The notes beneath the pieces are model-generated. The model had not been told where the DNA came from. It saw only the letters and a list, made by a program, of their open reading frames with translations, and did no database searches. 48,450 nucleotides of DNA from Streptomyces boluensis (GTDB lineage Bacteria > Actinomycetota > Actinomycetes > Streptomycetales > Streptomycetaceae), in NCBI RefSeq assembly GCF_009908195.1, contig NZ_JAAAHS010000012.1, forward strand, positions 1 to 48,450. Reading direction: 5' to 3'. Shown here piece by piece: positions 9,047-17,194 of this stretch; the stretch's first letter is position 1; every line of letters starts with the position of its first letter. The translations under genes were made by a program, and so were the position numbers.

Positions 9047-9925
9047 GTGAGCGAGAACCAGAACCTGCTCGCGGAGCAGCGTCGGGCCCTGATCCTCGAC
9101 GAGGTCAGGCGGCGCGGTGGTGTCCGGGTCAATGAACTCACCCGCAAGCTGGGCGTCTCCGACATGACGGTGCGGCGCGACCTGGACGCGCTGGCCCGGC
9201 AGGGCGTCCTGGAGAAGGTGCACGGCGGGGCGGTTCCGGTGGTCGAGGCGAGCACCCATGAGCCGGGTTTCGAGGCCAAGTCCGGGCTCGAACCCAACGC
9301 CAAGGAGGCCATCGCGCGTACGGCCGCGTCGCTGGTGGCACCGGGCAGCGCCATCGCGCTCTCGGGCGGTACGACGACGTACGCGCTCGCGCAGCAGCTC
9401 CTCGACGTGCCGGACCTGACGGTGGTGACCAACTCGGTGCGGGTCGCGGACGTGTTCCACTCGGCGCAGCGGACCGGCGGCACGGGTCAGGGCGCGGCCA
9501 CGGTGGTGCTCACCGGCGGGGTGCGCACACCCTCGGACTCCCTGGTCGGCCCGGTCGCCGACCTGGCCATCGGCACGCTCCACTTCGATGTGCTGTTCCT
9601 CGGGGTGCATGGCATCTCGGTGGAGGCCGGCCTTTCCACGCCGAACCTCGCGGAGGCGGAGACCAACCGGCGCCTGGTGCACTCCGCGCGCCGGGTCGTG
9701 GTGGTCGCCGACCACACCAAGTGGGGGAAGGTGGGGCTGAGTTCGTTCGCGGCCCTGGAGCAGGTCGACACCTGGGTGACGGACGGCGGCCTTCCGACGG
9801 AGGTGCGTACGGATGTGGCGGAGCGGCTCGAACGGCTGGTCGTCGCCGGGGACGAGGAGCGAGTCGTCGCCGCGGACCAGGAGAGAGTCGTCGCCTCGGA
9901 CGAGGAGAGAGCGGCGGAGGCCTGA
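9047..9925 (+). CDS. DeoR family transcriptional regulator
   Basis: This 292-residue protein has a DeoR-type winged helix-turn-helix at about 10-62 (RRGGVRVNELTRKLGVSD, then MTVRRDLDALARQGV and KVHGGA). The DeoRC sugar-phosphate sensing domain spans about 80-265, with ALSGGTTTYAL, VVTNSVRVAD, VLTGG and the conserved VVVADHTKWG. These proteins repress sugar or nucleoside catabolic genes and are released by a phosphorylated sugar. No catabolic operon adjoins it, so the target is unknown. GTG 9047 is chosen because the fold begins immediately after it; the frame is open further upstream. The C-terminus is unusual: three tandem copies of VVA-x-D-x-ER followed by AAEA, produced by a 24-base repeat. 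Confidence 0.88.
   Translation: MSENQNLLAEQRRALILDEVRRRGGVRVNELTRKLGVSDMTVRRDLDALARQGVLEKVHGGAVPVVEASTHEPGFEAKSGLEPNAKEAIARTAASLVAPGSAIALSGGTTTYALAQQLLDVPDLTVVTNSVRVADVFHSAQRTGGTGQGAATVVLTGGVRTPSDSLVGPVADLAIGTLHFDVLFLGVHGISVEAGLSTPNLAEAETNRRLVHSARRVVVVADHTKWGKVGLSSFAALEQVDTWVTDGGLPTEVRTDVAERLERLVVAGDEERVVAADQERVVASDEERAAEA
9839..9910 (+). repeat. Three tandem 24-base repeats at the 3' end of the DeoR gene
   Basis: Copies start at 9839, 9863 and 9887, each beginning GTCGTCGCC and ending in GAGCGA or GAGAGA. They encode VVAGDEER, VVAADQER and VVASDEER. They lie outside the conserved DeoR fold, so they are probably a replication-slippage tail. Confidence 0.85.
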
Positions 9926-9994
9926 GCGGCCGCGTCCCTCGCCGTACGCCGCGTACGCCGCCGGTCCGCTAGAGACATCTTCCCGGCCCGCCGC

Positions 9995-10000
9995 TATGGT
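9995..10000 (+). promoter_or_regulatory. -10-like TATGGT before the SRPBCC gene
   Basis: TATGGT matches TANNNT. It is followed by a leader of about 40 bases carrying the perfect 10-base palindrome AACGATCGTT (10015-10024) and CAGGGGG, a ribosome site before the ATG at 10046. Confidence 0.35.
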
Positions 10001-10045
10001 GACCGGGCTCTGTCAACGATCGTTCACCCAGGGGGTGTCGCGTCC

Positions 10046-10531
10046 ATGGCCCGCCAACTGAGCCCCGTGGGGCTTGAGTTCATCGAGACCGCGCCGGTGC
10101 GCCTGGTGTTCGCGCGCGAGGTGTCGGCGCCGCCCGCCGCGGTGTACCGGGCGCTCGCCGAGGACGTCACCGGCTGGCCCGCGTGGTTCAGGGCCGTGAC
10201 ACTGTGCCGCCCCACCGGGAACGGCGCGGGCCGTGAGGTCAAGCTGCTTGGCGGGGTGCGCTTCCAGGAGTCGATCCTGGCCGCCGACCCGAACGAGCGG
10301 TACGCGTACCGCGTGGACACCGTCAACGCCCCCGGCCTGCGGGCCCTCGTGGAGGAGTGGCACCTCACCCCGGCGGGCACCGGGACGCGGGTCCAGTGGA
10401 CGTTCGCCGCCGACGGGCCCGCGCCGCTGCGTACCGTCCTGAAGGCGGCGCGGCCGGGCGTGGCCAAGGCGTTCAAGGACGCGACCGGCAGCCTGGACAA
10501 ACGCCTCTCGACGAGCCCCACCCAGCGCTAG
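10046..10531 (+). CDS. SRPBCC family protein
   Basis: This 161-residue protein has the START/Bet v1-like fold signature: an N-terminal strand FAREVSAPPAAVYRALAED, the tryptophan pair VTGWPAWF, then VKLLGGVRFQESIL, EEWHLTPAGTGTRVQWTF and a long C-terminal helix. SRPBCC proteins bind small hydrophobic ligands, and many Streptomyces members are polyketide cyclases or lipid binders; which applies here cannot be told. It is monocistronic and converges with cds1, leaving 18 bases between the stop codons. The ATG at 10046 follows CAGGGGGTGTCGCGTCC. Confidence 0.85.
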   Translation: MARQLSPVGLEFIETAPVRLVFAREVSAPPAAVYRALAEDVTGWPAWFRAVTLCRPTGNGAGREVKLLGGVRFQESILAADPNERYAYRVDTVNAPGLRALVEEWHLTPAGTGTRVQWTFAADGPAPLRTVLKAARPGVAKAFKDATGSLDKRLSTSPTQR

Positions 10532-10549
10532 CCCCCCGGAGCGGCGTGG

Positions 10550-11683
10550 CTAGTCCGGCCACACCCCTGTGGCGAGGAGCGATTCGATCGCCGCCGCGTA
10601 CGGCCTGATGTCGAGGCCCTGCTCGGCCAGCCAGGTGTCCGAGTAGTACTTGTCGAGGTAGCGGTCGCCCGGGTCGCAGAGCAGGGTCACGACGCTGCCG
10701 GTGCGGCCCTCGGCGACCATCTCGGCGACGATCTTCAGGGCGCTCCACAGACCCGTACCGGTCGAGCCGCCCGCCTTGCGGCCGATGGCCTGCTCCAGGG
10801 CGCGTACGGCGGCGACGCTCGCCGCGTCCGGCACCTTCATCATCCGGTCGATGGCGCCGGTCACGAAGCTGGGCTCCATGCGCGGGCGGCCGATGCCCTC
10901 GATCCGGGAACCGCAGTCGCTCGTGGCGTCCTGGTCCTCGTGCACCCAGCCGTCGAAGAAGCAGGAGTTCTCCGGGTCCGGCACACAGATGCGGGTGTCG
11001 TGCTGCATGTAGTGCACATAGCGGGCGATGGTCGCCGAGGTGCCGCCGGTGCCCGCGGTGGCGACGATCCACGCGGGTTCCGGATAGCGCTCCAACCGCA
11101 GTTGCTGGTAGATCGATTCGGCGATGTTGTTGTTGCCGCGCCAGTCCGTGGCCCGCTCCGCGTACGTGAACTGGTCCATGTAGTGGCCGCCGGTGCGCAC
11201 GGCGAGTTGGGCGGCCTCCTCGTACATGGTCCGCGGGTCGTCCACGAAGTGGCAGTCGGCGCCGTGGAATTGGATCAGGCGGCACTTCTCGGGGCTGGTC
11301 GTGCGCGGCATCACGGCGATGAAGGGCACGCCGATCAGCTTCGCGAAGTACGCCTCGGAGACGGCCGTCGAGCCGCTGGACGCCTCGATGACGGGGCGGT
11401 CCGGGCGGATCCAGCCGTTGCAGAGCCCGTAGAGGAAAAGTGAGCGGGCGAGGCGGTGCTTGAGGCTGCCGGTCGGGTGCGTCGACTCGTCCTTGAGGTA
11501 GAGGTCGATGCCCCAGCTCTCCGGCAGCGGAAAGCGCAGCAGATGGGTGTCGGCGGAGCGGTTGGCGTCCGCCTGGACCTTGCGGACGGCCTCCTTCAGC
11601 CAGTCGCGGTACGCCGCATCGGTGCGGTCCACGTCCAGTGTGCTCCTGGCCACCGCGGCCCCGGGCTGTTCTGTGGTGCTCAC
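10550..11683 (-). CDS. cds1: PLP-dependent L-cysteine desulfhydrase, Cds1 type
   Basis: This 377-residue protein is of fold-type II PLP enzymes (cysteine synthase superfamily). The PLP lysine is K75 in HPTGSLKHR, the substrate loop is EASSGSTA (100-107) and the phosphate-binding loop is GTGGT (211-215). Length and motifs such as [12 protein letters not shown]-like [10 protein letters not shown] and [14 protein letters not shown] match the actinobacterial Cds1 group, which degrades cysteine to pyruvate, ammonia and sulfide and affects redox balance. A cysteine synthase with an unusual partner cannot be excluded. The GTG at 11683 has AGGAG upstream. The leader contains a perfect palindrome at 11801-11819. 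It converges with the SRPBCC gene and is divergent from the small gene at 11990. Confidence 0.85.
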   Translation of the reverse strand: MSTTEQPGAAVARSTLDVDRTDAAYRDWLKEAVRKVQADANRSADTHLLRFPLPESWGIDLYLKDESTHPTGSLKHRLARSLFLYGLCNGWIRPDRPVIEASSGSTAVSEAYFAKLIGVPFIAVMPRTTSPEKCRLIQFHGADCHFVDDPRTMYEEAAQLAVRTGGHYMDQFTYAERATDWRGNNNIAESIYQQLRLERYPEPAWIVATAGTGGTSATIARYVHYMQHDTRICVPDPENSCFFDGWVHEDQDATSDCGSRIEGIGRPRMEPSFVTGAIDRMMKVPDAASVAAVRALEQAIGRKAGGSTGTGLWSALKIVAEMVAEGRTGSVVTLLCDPGDRYLDKYYSDTWLAEQGLDIRPYAAAIESLLATGVWPD

Positions 11684-11800
11684 GCGCTGCTCCTCGGCTT
11701 GGTGCCCGGCCCTGACGGAATCCGGCCTGACCGCTCTCGGACAGCTCGATGATAGACACCTTGCGACGCCTTCCGCACGCTTCTCACCTGCATAAACACA

Positions 11801-11819
11801 CCTTTGAGAGCCTCAAAGG
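11801..11819. promoter_or_regulatory. Perfect inverted repeat CCTTTGAG-AGC-CTCAAAGG
   Basis: Two 8-base arms are separated by 3 bases in the 306-base gap between the divergent cds1 and 11990 genes. The core is unusually AT-rich for this genome. It could be a regulator operator or, in RNA, a short hairpin in the cds1 leader about 120 bases before its start. No regulator gene adjoins it. The rest of the gap shows no gene. Confidence 0.5.
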
Positions 11820-11989
11820 AACGCATCGCTCCGCTTACTGCGCTGGGCGCGCGGCCCCCGCCGGAGACGCGTTCGAGCGGCGGCGTACGGTGCGTGGACA
11901 GCCCCGCGAACAGGGGCACTGGTGCTCGACCTCCGTGACGGGCAGACTGCAGGTCGAAGGCGTTTTCATCGCATGAGGGGGCGGGCGGC

Positions 11990-12319
11990 ATGGCGGAGCC
12001 GGAGTTCACGGCCACGGGCGTGCGGATCGGGCGGAGGCTGCGCTCGCTGACCCGGGCCGGTCAAGTCCGTATCAACAACGGCCGCCTTGAGCTGCTGACC
12101 AGTTACGGACGCGAGATCGACAGTGCCCCGCTCGCCGCGGTGTCGGCGGGCCGGCCGTGGTTCGGTCCGGACGACAAGGCGCAGGCCACGGTGAACGGCA
12201 TCCGCTACTCCCTGACCCTCGGCGAGGACGATCCACGGCCCGGCGAGGCGGGGCCGCCGTCGGCCCGCCGCTTCATCGACGCGGTACGCAGGGCCGGCGG
12301 GCGCCTCTCCGGCGTCTGA
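11990..12319 (+). CDS. Conserved small protein of unknown function
   Basis: This 109-residue soluble protein (MAEPEFTATGVRIGRRLRSL...) is not one I can assign to a named family. It has alternating strand-like segments (GQVRINNGRLELLTSYG, EIDSAPL, QATVNGIRYSLTLGE) and a C-terminal helix (ARRFIDAVRRAGG). The pattern recalls a small beta-barrel or PH-like fold, but this is only a structural impression. GGGGGCGGGCGG lies directly before the ATG, a good ribosome site. It is divergent from cds1 across a gap holding a palindrome, so the two may share control. Confidence 0.7.
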   Translation: MAEPEFTATGVRIGRRLRSLTRAGQVRINNGRLELLTSYGREIDSAPLAAVSAGRPWFGPDDKAQATVNGIRYSLTLGEDDPRPGEAGPPSARRFIDAVRRAGGRLSGV

Positions 12320-12395
12320 ACCGCGCTGCGGCGTCTGAACCGTGCTGCGCGCGGGCGCCTGACCCGCGCTGCGCTTCGGCGTCTGACCTGGGCGG
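12311..12395 (+). repeat. Degenerate tandem repeat of the gene's own stop region
   Basis: GGCGTCTGAACCGCGCTGC, which contains the TGA of the preceding gene, is followed by a near copy at 12330, a more diverged one near 12353 (GGGCGCCTGACCCGCGCTGC) and a partial one near 12378. Each copy carries a TGA. It looks like serial duplication of a 3' end. Confidence 0.6.
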
Positions 12396-12754
12396 GGTGG
12401 CTGACTTGCGCGCGGGAACGGCGGATTCGGGCGGCTGATACGCGGGCTACGGCTCAAGAGGCGCGGCCGGGCGCCGAGTTGCGGAGCGGTACCCCCTGAG
12501 TCACGCTGGACCCACGTCACTCAGGGTTTACAGGCGGTCACGCTGGGAGCCAGCGTTCCACCGCCCTCAGCAGCAGGCAGCACTGTGGGATCCAGGATTC
12601 CGCTCCTCCGGCCGGTATCCGCCGGGCTCCTCGACACGCGTCGGGGCTCAAGGCGCTTCGCGGGCTTCGGCCTTCGACCTTCGGCTTCGGCCGGTGCGGC
12701 ACTCCTGATCCGTTCGTCGTCTTCTTCCGGACCTCAATTCGGGGAGTCGCAGCC
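12320..12754. other. 435-base gap without a gene
   Basis: It holds the tandem repeat above, an inverted repeat CCCTGAGT...ACTCAGGG (12494-12526) followed by TTTA, a small hairpin CGCTGG-GAG-CCAGCG just downstream (about 12541-12555), and then a GC-rich patch of TTCGGC-like repeats before the RsbW-like gene. No coding frame looks real. Confidence 0.45.
12494..12526. terminator. Stem-loop with 8-bp arms CCCTGAGT/ACTCAGGG
   Basis: The arms are perfect with a 17-base loop, and one mismatch short of extending to 12 pairs. A TTTA tail follows. It could end transcripts of the small gene at 11990 or be an operator for the next gene. Confidence 0.35.
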
Positions 12755-13225
12755 GTGATCAGCCACCCGAGCAGGCATTGCACGGTGGGTCTCCAGGCCC
12801 TTCCGTCGCGCATCGGACAAGTCCGCAGAATCATCTCGGCCCAACTCCGGCACTGGCATCTCGATCCGCTGGTCGACCGTGCCGCGCTCGGGGTCACCGA
12901 GCTCCTCACCAACGTCCACCGGCACGCCGGTCCGGACAAGATGTGCACCGTGGAGATCGAGTTACTGCTCGACCGGCTCACGGTCTCGGTGCACGACCAC
13001 GATCCGCGGCTGCCCGAGCTGCGGGTGGCCGGTTCCTTCGACACCGGTGGGCGCGGGCTCGCGCTGATCGCCGCGGTGAGCGAGAGCTGGGGCGTCCGGC
13101 CTGACGGCGACTGCCGCGGGAAGACCGTCTGGTTCACGCTCCCCACGGTGCCGCCCGCGGTGGCGGTGCCGGATCACGCCGCGTACGCGGAACAGGCTCC
13201 CGCCCGGTCGGCCGTCGCCGGCTGA
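12755..13225 (+). CDS. RsbW-like ATP-binding regulatory protein (HATPase_c)
   Basis: This 156-residue protein is a stand-alone GHKL ATPase domain of the anti-sigma-factor kind, very common in Streptomyces. The N-box is ALGVTELLTNVHRHAG with E49 and N53, the D-x-D box is VHDHDP near 81, and the glycine box is DTGGRGLALI (96-105) followed by SWGV. RsbW-type proteins bind a sigma factor or phosphorylate an anti-sigma antagonist on serine. A STAS protein is encoded about 26 kb away, but there is no evidence they are partners. GTG 12755 follows GGGGAG. The last 25 residues are Ala/Pro-rich. It converges with the FtsX gene. Confidence 0.85.
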   Translation: MISHPSRHCTVGLQALPSRIGQVRRIISAQLRHWHLDPLVDRAALGVTELLTNVHRHAGPDKMCTVEIELLLDRLTVSVHDHDPRLPELRVAGSFDTGGRGLALIAAVSESWGVRPDGDCRGKTVWFTLPTVPPAVAVPDHAAYAEQAPARSAVAG

Positions 13226-13275
13226 CCGGGCGGTGAGGTTCCGCGTACATCCCCGTGTCCACGTACCCGCGTGCC

Positions 13276-15843
13276 TCACTCCGTGGCGATCGCGTGCAGG
13301 ACGTCCAGGCGGGCCGCGCGGCGGGCCGGACGCCAGCCGGCGAGTGCTCCCGCGGCCAGGCCGACGAGCGCGACCACGGCGAGCTGCACGGGCGGTACGG
13401 CGAACGCGAAGTCGGTGTCGCCCGAGCCCTGCGAGGCCTGGACGAGGACCCAGCCGAGGAACGCGCCGAGCACCAGGCCGCCCGCCGTACCGAACGCCGC
13501 GACCAGGACCGACTCCCAGCGGACCATGGCCCGTAGCTGGGCCCGGGTCTGCCCGACGGCGCGCAGCAGTCCGAGTTCGCGGGTGCGTTCGTGCACGGCG
13601 AGGGTCAGGGTGTTGGCGATGCCGAGCAGCGCGATGAGGACCGCGAGGGCGAGCAGCGCGTAGACGAGCGTGAGCATCATGTCGATGCCGCCTGCCGAGG
13701 CCTGCGCGTACTCGGCACGGGTCTGCACCTCCGGACTGCCGTACGCGGCGGCCGCCTTGTCGACCGCGGCCTTGCCGTCGGCCACCGGGACGCCGTCGTC
13801 GAGGGTGACGGCGATCAGGGTGTCGGAGTCCTGGCCGCGGTGCGGGGCCCAGGCCTCGCGGGTGAGGACGTAGTCCCCGGCGAGTTCGGACTGTTCGTAG
13901 ACCGCGCGGACGGTGAAGGTGTCCTCGGTGCCGTCGGTGAAGGCGAGTTCGGCGCGCTCGCCCGGGGCGAGGCCGCGCCGGTCGGCTTCGGCGCGGGACA
14001 GCGCGAGGCCGTCGTCGCCGAGGGTGTCGAGCGATCCGCTGACCGCGCCCAGGTCCAGGCCCTTGGCGAGGGCCACGGGGTCGGTGATCGTCAACTGGCG
14101 GCCCGCGCCGTCGACTTCGGCGACGCCACGGCCGAGCCCGACGGCGCTCGCCACCTCGGGGAGTTCCGCGACGCGGCCCGCGAGCGCGGGGCTGAGCCCG
14201 CTGCCGCCCGCGCCGAACGCGGGGGCGCTGATCGCCACGTCGCCCGCGAAGGAACGGTCGACGGTCTGGTCCATGGTGGCCTTGAGGGAGGCGCCGAAGA
14301 CGGTGAACAGGGCCACCACGGCGACGCCGATCATCAGGGCGGCGGCGGTGGCTGCCGTGCGCTTGGGGCTGCGCAGCGCGTTCCGCCTGGCCAGGGAGCC
14401 GGTGATGCCGCGCAGCCGGTCGAGGGGCGCGGCGAGCCGGAGCGCGCCGGTCGAGGCGGCCGGGCCGAGGACCACGAACGCGACGAGGGCGAGTACGGCG
14501 CCGGTGCCCGCCAGCCAGATCGACGGCGTGACGAGCACACCGACGAGGGTGACACCGACGGCGACGAGCGCCAGGGCCACGCCGGTCGCGGCCCGGCCGC
14601 GCGCGGTGCCCGAGCGGTCGACGGCGGTCTCGCGGAGCGCGGCGAGCGGAGCGGTACGTCCGGCGCGTACGGCGGGCAGCAGAGCCGAGCCGAGGCAGAC
14701 GGCGACGCCGACGAGGAGCGGCAGGCCGAGCGAGACCGCGCCGATCACCAACTCGCCCGCGGGGAACGGGAATCCGAGCGCCGGGAAGAGTGCCTGGAGT
14801 CCGGCGGCGATCCCGATACCGCCGAGCAGCCCGGCCGCGGAGGCCACGACCGCGACGACGGCGGCCTCGGCGAGGGCGGCGCCCACGACCTGGCGGCGGG
14901 CGGCGCCGAGGGCGCGAAGGAGGGCGTTCTCGCGGGTGCGCTGGGCGACGACGATGGCGAAGGTGTTGTGGATCGAGAACGTCGCGACGAGCAGCGCGAT
15001 GCCGGAGAAGACCAGCAGGAACGTGGTGAACAGGTCCAGGAACTGCCCGGAGATCATGTCGGTGTTCTCGGCGGCGGAGGCCTCCCCGGTGATCGCCTCG
15101 ACGCCCTCGGGCAGGACGGGGCCGAGCGCGTCGACGAGTTCCTGCTGGCTGGTGCCGGGTCCGGCGCGGACCAGGACGGACGCGGCCTCGCCGGGCTTCG
15201 GGGTGAGGTACTTCTCGGCGTCGGCCCTGGTCATGCCGGTGAAGGTGGTCTGCGCCATGCCGTTCTCGCCGCCGAAGGTGGCAAGGCCGACGATCGTGAC
15301 GCGTACCGGTTCGGGGGTGCGCAGGACGGTGCTGTCGCCCAGCTTCAGGCCGCCGGTCGCGGCCGCGCCCCGGTTCACGACGACCTCGCCGCCGCGCTGC
15401 GGGGCGCGGCCCTCGGCGAGCCGGTACGGGTTGAGGCGGGTGTCGTCGATCCAGTTGCCGGCGAGGGTGGGCGGTCCCTGGCCGCCGATGGGTTCGCCGT
15501 CGGCGCCCACGAGTTGACCGGCGCCCTGGATGTTCGCGACGGCGGCGGCGACACCCGGTACCTGTGCGACGCGGGTGGCGAGGTCGCTGTCGACGGGGCC
15601 GCGCGCGCCCTGGCTCTGGCCGGGCGTGGTGATGGTGTCGGCGCTGCGGACGACGGCGTCGGTGCCGCCCGCGGCCCCCGCGAACAACGAGTCGAAGCTC
15701 GCCCGCAGGGTGTCACCCATGACGAGCGTGCCGGTCAGGAAGGCGACGCCGAGCAGCACGGCCGAGAAGGTCCCGGCGAAGCGGCGCTTGTGGGCGCGCA
15801 GCGAGGAGAGGCTGATCCGCGCGGTGGCGGCTGCGGAGCTCAT
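13276..15843 (-). CDS. ABC transporter permease, FtsX/MacB type
   Basis: This 855-residue membrane protein has a first helix at about 22-44, a MacB-type external domain to about residue 260, then FtsX domain one with three helices (beginning GQFLDLFTTFLLVFSGIALL). A central group of helices follows, then a second external domain, and a C-terminal FtsX domain (MLTLVYALLALAVLIALLG, then WESVLVAAFGTAGGLVLGAFLG). The conserved cytoplasmic motif ERTRELGLLRAVGQTR is present, with a related RTRENALLRALGAARRQ in the first half. Such permeases move lipids, peptides or antibiotics outward by mechanotransmission. Its ATG overlaps the ATPase stop as ATGA, so the two are translationally coupled. The substrate is unknown. 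Confidence 0.9.
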   Translation of the reverse strand: MSSAAATARISLSSLRAHKRRFAGTFSAVLLGVAFLTGTLVMGDTLRASFDSLFAGAAGGTDAVVRSADTITTPGQSQGARGPVDSDLATRVAQVPGVAAAVANIQGAGQLVGADGEPIGGQGPPTLAGNWIDDTRLNPYRLAEGRAPQRGGEVVVNRGAAATGGLKLGDSTVLRTPEPVRVTIVGLATFGGENGMAQTTFTGMTRADAEKYLTPKPGEAASVLVRAGPGTSQQELVDALGPVLPEGVEAITGEASAAENTDMISGQFLDLFTTFLLVFSGIALLVATFSIHNTFAIVVAQRTRENALLRALGAARRQVVGAALAEAAVVAVVASAAGLLGGIGIAAGLQALFPALGFPFPAGELVIGAVSLGLPLLVGVAVCLGSALLPAVRAGRTAPLAALRETAVDRSGTARGRAATGVALALVAVGVTLVGVLVTPSIWLAGTGAVLALVAFVVLGPAASTGALRLAAPLDRLRGITGSLARRNALRSPKRTAATAAALMIGVAVVALFTVFGASLKATMDQTVDRSFAGDVAISAPAFGAGGSGLSPALAGRVAELPEVASAVGLGRGVAEVDGAGRQLTITDPVALAKGLDLGAVSGSLDTLGDDGLALSRAEADRRGLAPGERAELAFTDGTEDTFTVRAVYEQSELAGDYVLTREAWAPHRGQDSDTLIAVTLDDGVPVADGKAAVDKAAAAYGSPEVQTRAEYAQASAGGIDMMLTLVYALLALAVLIALLGIANTLTLAVHERTRELGLLRAVGQTRAQLRAMVRWESVLVAAFGTAGGLVLGAFLGWVLVQASQGSGDTDFAFAVPPVQLAVVALVGLAAGALAGWRPARRAARLDVLHAIATE

Positions 15844-16646
15844 GACAGCACTCCTTGTCCGCGCCGCTCGCCCGCGCCGTCCAGGGCCTTCGTATCCAGG
15901 GCCTTCGTGTCCAGGGCCTTCATGCGGTCGAGTACGCGGTCGGCGGTCGGTTCCCGCATCCGGTCGACGAGCCGCCCGTCGGCGAGGAAGACCACCTCGT
16001 CGGCGTGGGCGGCGGCCACCGGGTCGTGGGTGACCATGACGACGGTGCGGTGGGTCTGCCGTACGGCGTGGGCGAGCAGTCCGAGTACCTCGGCGCCGGA
16101 GCGGGAGTCGAGGTTGCCGGTCGGCTCGTCGGCGAAGACGACATCGGGCCGGCCCGCGAACGCCCTTGCCACGGCGACGCGTTGCTGCTGTCCGCCGGAG
16201 AGTTCGGCGGGCCGGTGGTGCAGCCGGTCGCGCAGGCCGACGGTGTCGACGAGCGCGTCGATCCACTCGGCATCGGCCCGCACACCGCCCAGGTCGAGCG
16301 GCAGCGTGATGTTCTCCGCGACCGTCAGCGTGGGCAGCAGGTTGAACGCCTGGAACACGAAGCCGACGCGGTCGCGGCGGAGCAGGGTGAGGCGGCGGTC
16401 GTCGAGGGAGTTCAGTTCGGTGCCGCCGATGGCAGCGGTGCCGGAGGTGAGGGTGTCGAGTCCGGCGGCGCAGTGCATCAGGGTGGACTTACCGGAGCCC
16501 GAGGGCCCCATGATCGCGGTGAACCGGCCGGCCGGGAAGTCGACCGTCACCCCGTCGAGGGCCCTCACTTCGGTGTCACCGCCGCCGTACACCTTCACGG
16601 CGTCGACGACCCGGGCGGCGACATGCGGGGCAGGCGCGGTATTCAC
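15840..16646 (-). CDS. ABC transporter ATP-binding protein, MacB/LolD type
   Basis: This 268-residue ATPase has Walker A GPSGSGKS (47-54), Q-loop Q99, signature LSGGQQQ (149-155), Walker B VVFADEP (169-175) and switch histidine H207. The insertion LTLLRRDRVGFVFQAFNLLPTLT is typical of the MacB/LolD subfamily, which pairs with FtsX permeases. The GTG start overlaps the upstream SHOCT stop (GTGA) and its own stop overlaps the permease start (ATGA), so all three genes are translated as one unit. The C-terminus has a tandem KALDT repeat (243-256) from a 15-base duplication, outside the conserved domain. Confidence 0.92.
   Translation of the reverse strand: MNTAPAPHVAARVVDAVKVYGGGDTEVRALDGVTVDFPAGRFTAIMGPSGSGKSTLMHCAAGLDTLTSGTAAIGGTELNSLDDRRLTLLRRDRVGFVFQAFNLLPTLTVAENITLPLDLGGVRADAEWIDALVDTVGLRDRLHHRPAELSGGQQQRVAVARAFAGRPDVVFADEPTGNLDSRSGAEVLGLLAHAVRQTHRTVVMVTHDPVAAAHADEVVFLADGRLVDRMREPTADRVLDRMKALDTKALDTKALDGAGERRGQGVLS
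15880..15923 (-). repeat. 15-base tandem repeat, three copies, in the ABC ATPase 3' end
   Basis: The plus-strand unit TCCAGGGCCTTCGTA occurs at 15880 and, with changes, at 15895 and 15910. On the coding strand it gives KALDT-KALDT-KALDG near the C-terminus. Confidence 0.85.
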
Positions 16647-16963
16647 GCCGCACCGCCCTTCTTCTCGGTGCCGTACGCACGCCCGAACTGCTCGTCCAGG
16701 ACGCTCAGTCGGCGCCAGTACTCGTCCTCGTCGATCTCGCCGGAGGCGAAGCGGTGCCCGAGCACCGTGATCGGCGACTGCGGGTCGGGGCCCGCGGCCG
16801 GACCGGCCGGACCGCCCGGACCGAAGCGCGGTCCACGGCCACGGCGGCGCCAGACGGTGCGCCGCAGCACGGTGACGACGCCGACGATCACGGCGGCCCA
16901 GATCAGCGGAAAGAACAGGATCCACGGGCCGGGCCCGCCGTCCCAGTGCGCCAGGGTCTGCAT
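16643..16963 (-). CDS. SHOCT domain membrane protein, first gene of the ABC operon
   Basis: This 106-residue protein has one membrane helix at about residues 14-34 (WILFFPLIWAAVIVGVVTVL), a basic stretch TVWRRRGRG, a Gly/Pro linker, and a C-terminal SHOCT motif (RFASGEIDEDEYWRRLSVLDEQF). SHOCT domains often mediate assembly of small membrane proteins. It opens the operon with the ABC ATPase and FtsX permease and overlaps the ATPase by the four bases GTGA. It may be an accessory or assembly subunit, which is inference. The ATG at 16963 follows GAGGAGA. The leader can form a long stem that traps the region between that site and the ATG. Confidence 0.85.
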   Translation of the reverse strand: MQTLAHWDGGPGPWILFFPLIWAAVIVGVVTVLRRTVWRRRGRGPRFGPGGPAGPAAGPDPQSPITVLGHRFASGEIDEDEYWRRLSVLDEQFGRAYGTEKKGGAA

Positions 16964-16964
16964 G

Positions 16965-17026
16965 TCGACTCATCTCCTCGGTGGCTTCGGCGCCGGATCG
17001 CGCCGTGGCAGTTGGTGATGAGTCGA
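16965..17026 (-). promoter_or_regulatory. Long-range 10-bp stem in the SHOCT-ABC operon leader
   Basis: TCGACTCATC (16965-16974) and GATGAGTCGA (17017-17026) are perfect complements separated by 42 bases. In the transcript the 3' arm lies directly between the GAGGAG ribosome site and the ATG, so folding would hamper initiation of the operon's first gene. No ligand-binding class is recognised. Confidence 0.4.
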
Positions 17027-17180
17027 GAGTCGCGCGCAGAGGTTGCCCACGTCGTCGTACGGCCAGCGGCAGTGCGGGTACGCCGCGGGGAGTACGGGGG
17101 CGGTGCGGGGCTGCTTCGTGGGGTGGCTGTGGGCCAGAGGTGCGGGCCTGCCCGAGTGAAGGGTCCGCGTCAACCGGGCC

Positions 17181-17186
17181 TAGACT
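17181..17186 (+). promoter_or_regulatory. -10 hexamer TAGACT, putative leaderless promoter
   Basis: A strong TANNNT match lies 8 bases before the ATG at 17195, and no ribosome site is present. Confidence 0.5.
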
Positions 17187-17194
17187 CCCTCCCC

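Noticed and set aside
13591-16770. 1059-codon plus-strand frame opposite the FtsX and ABC genes
   Set aside because: Low-complexity translation (Gly, Asp, Glu, Arg); the opposite strand has complete ABC and FtsX motifs.
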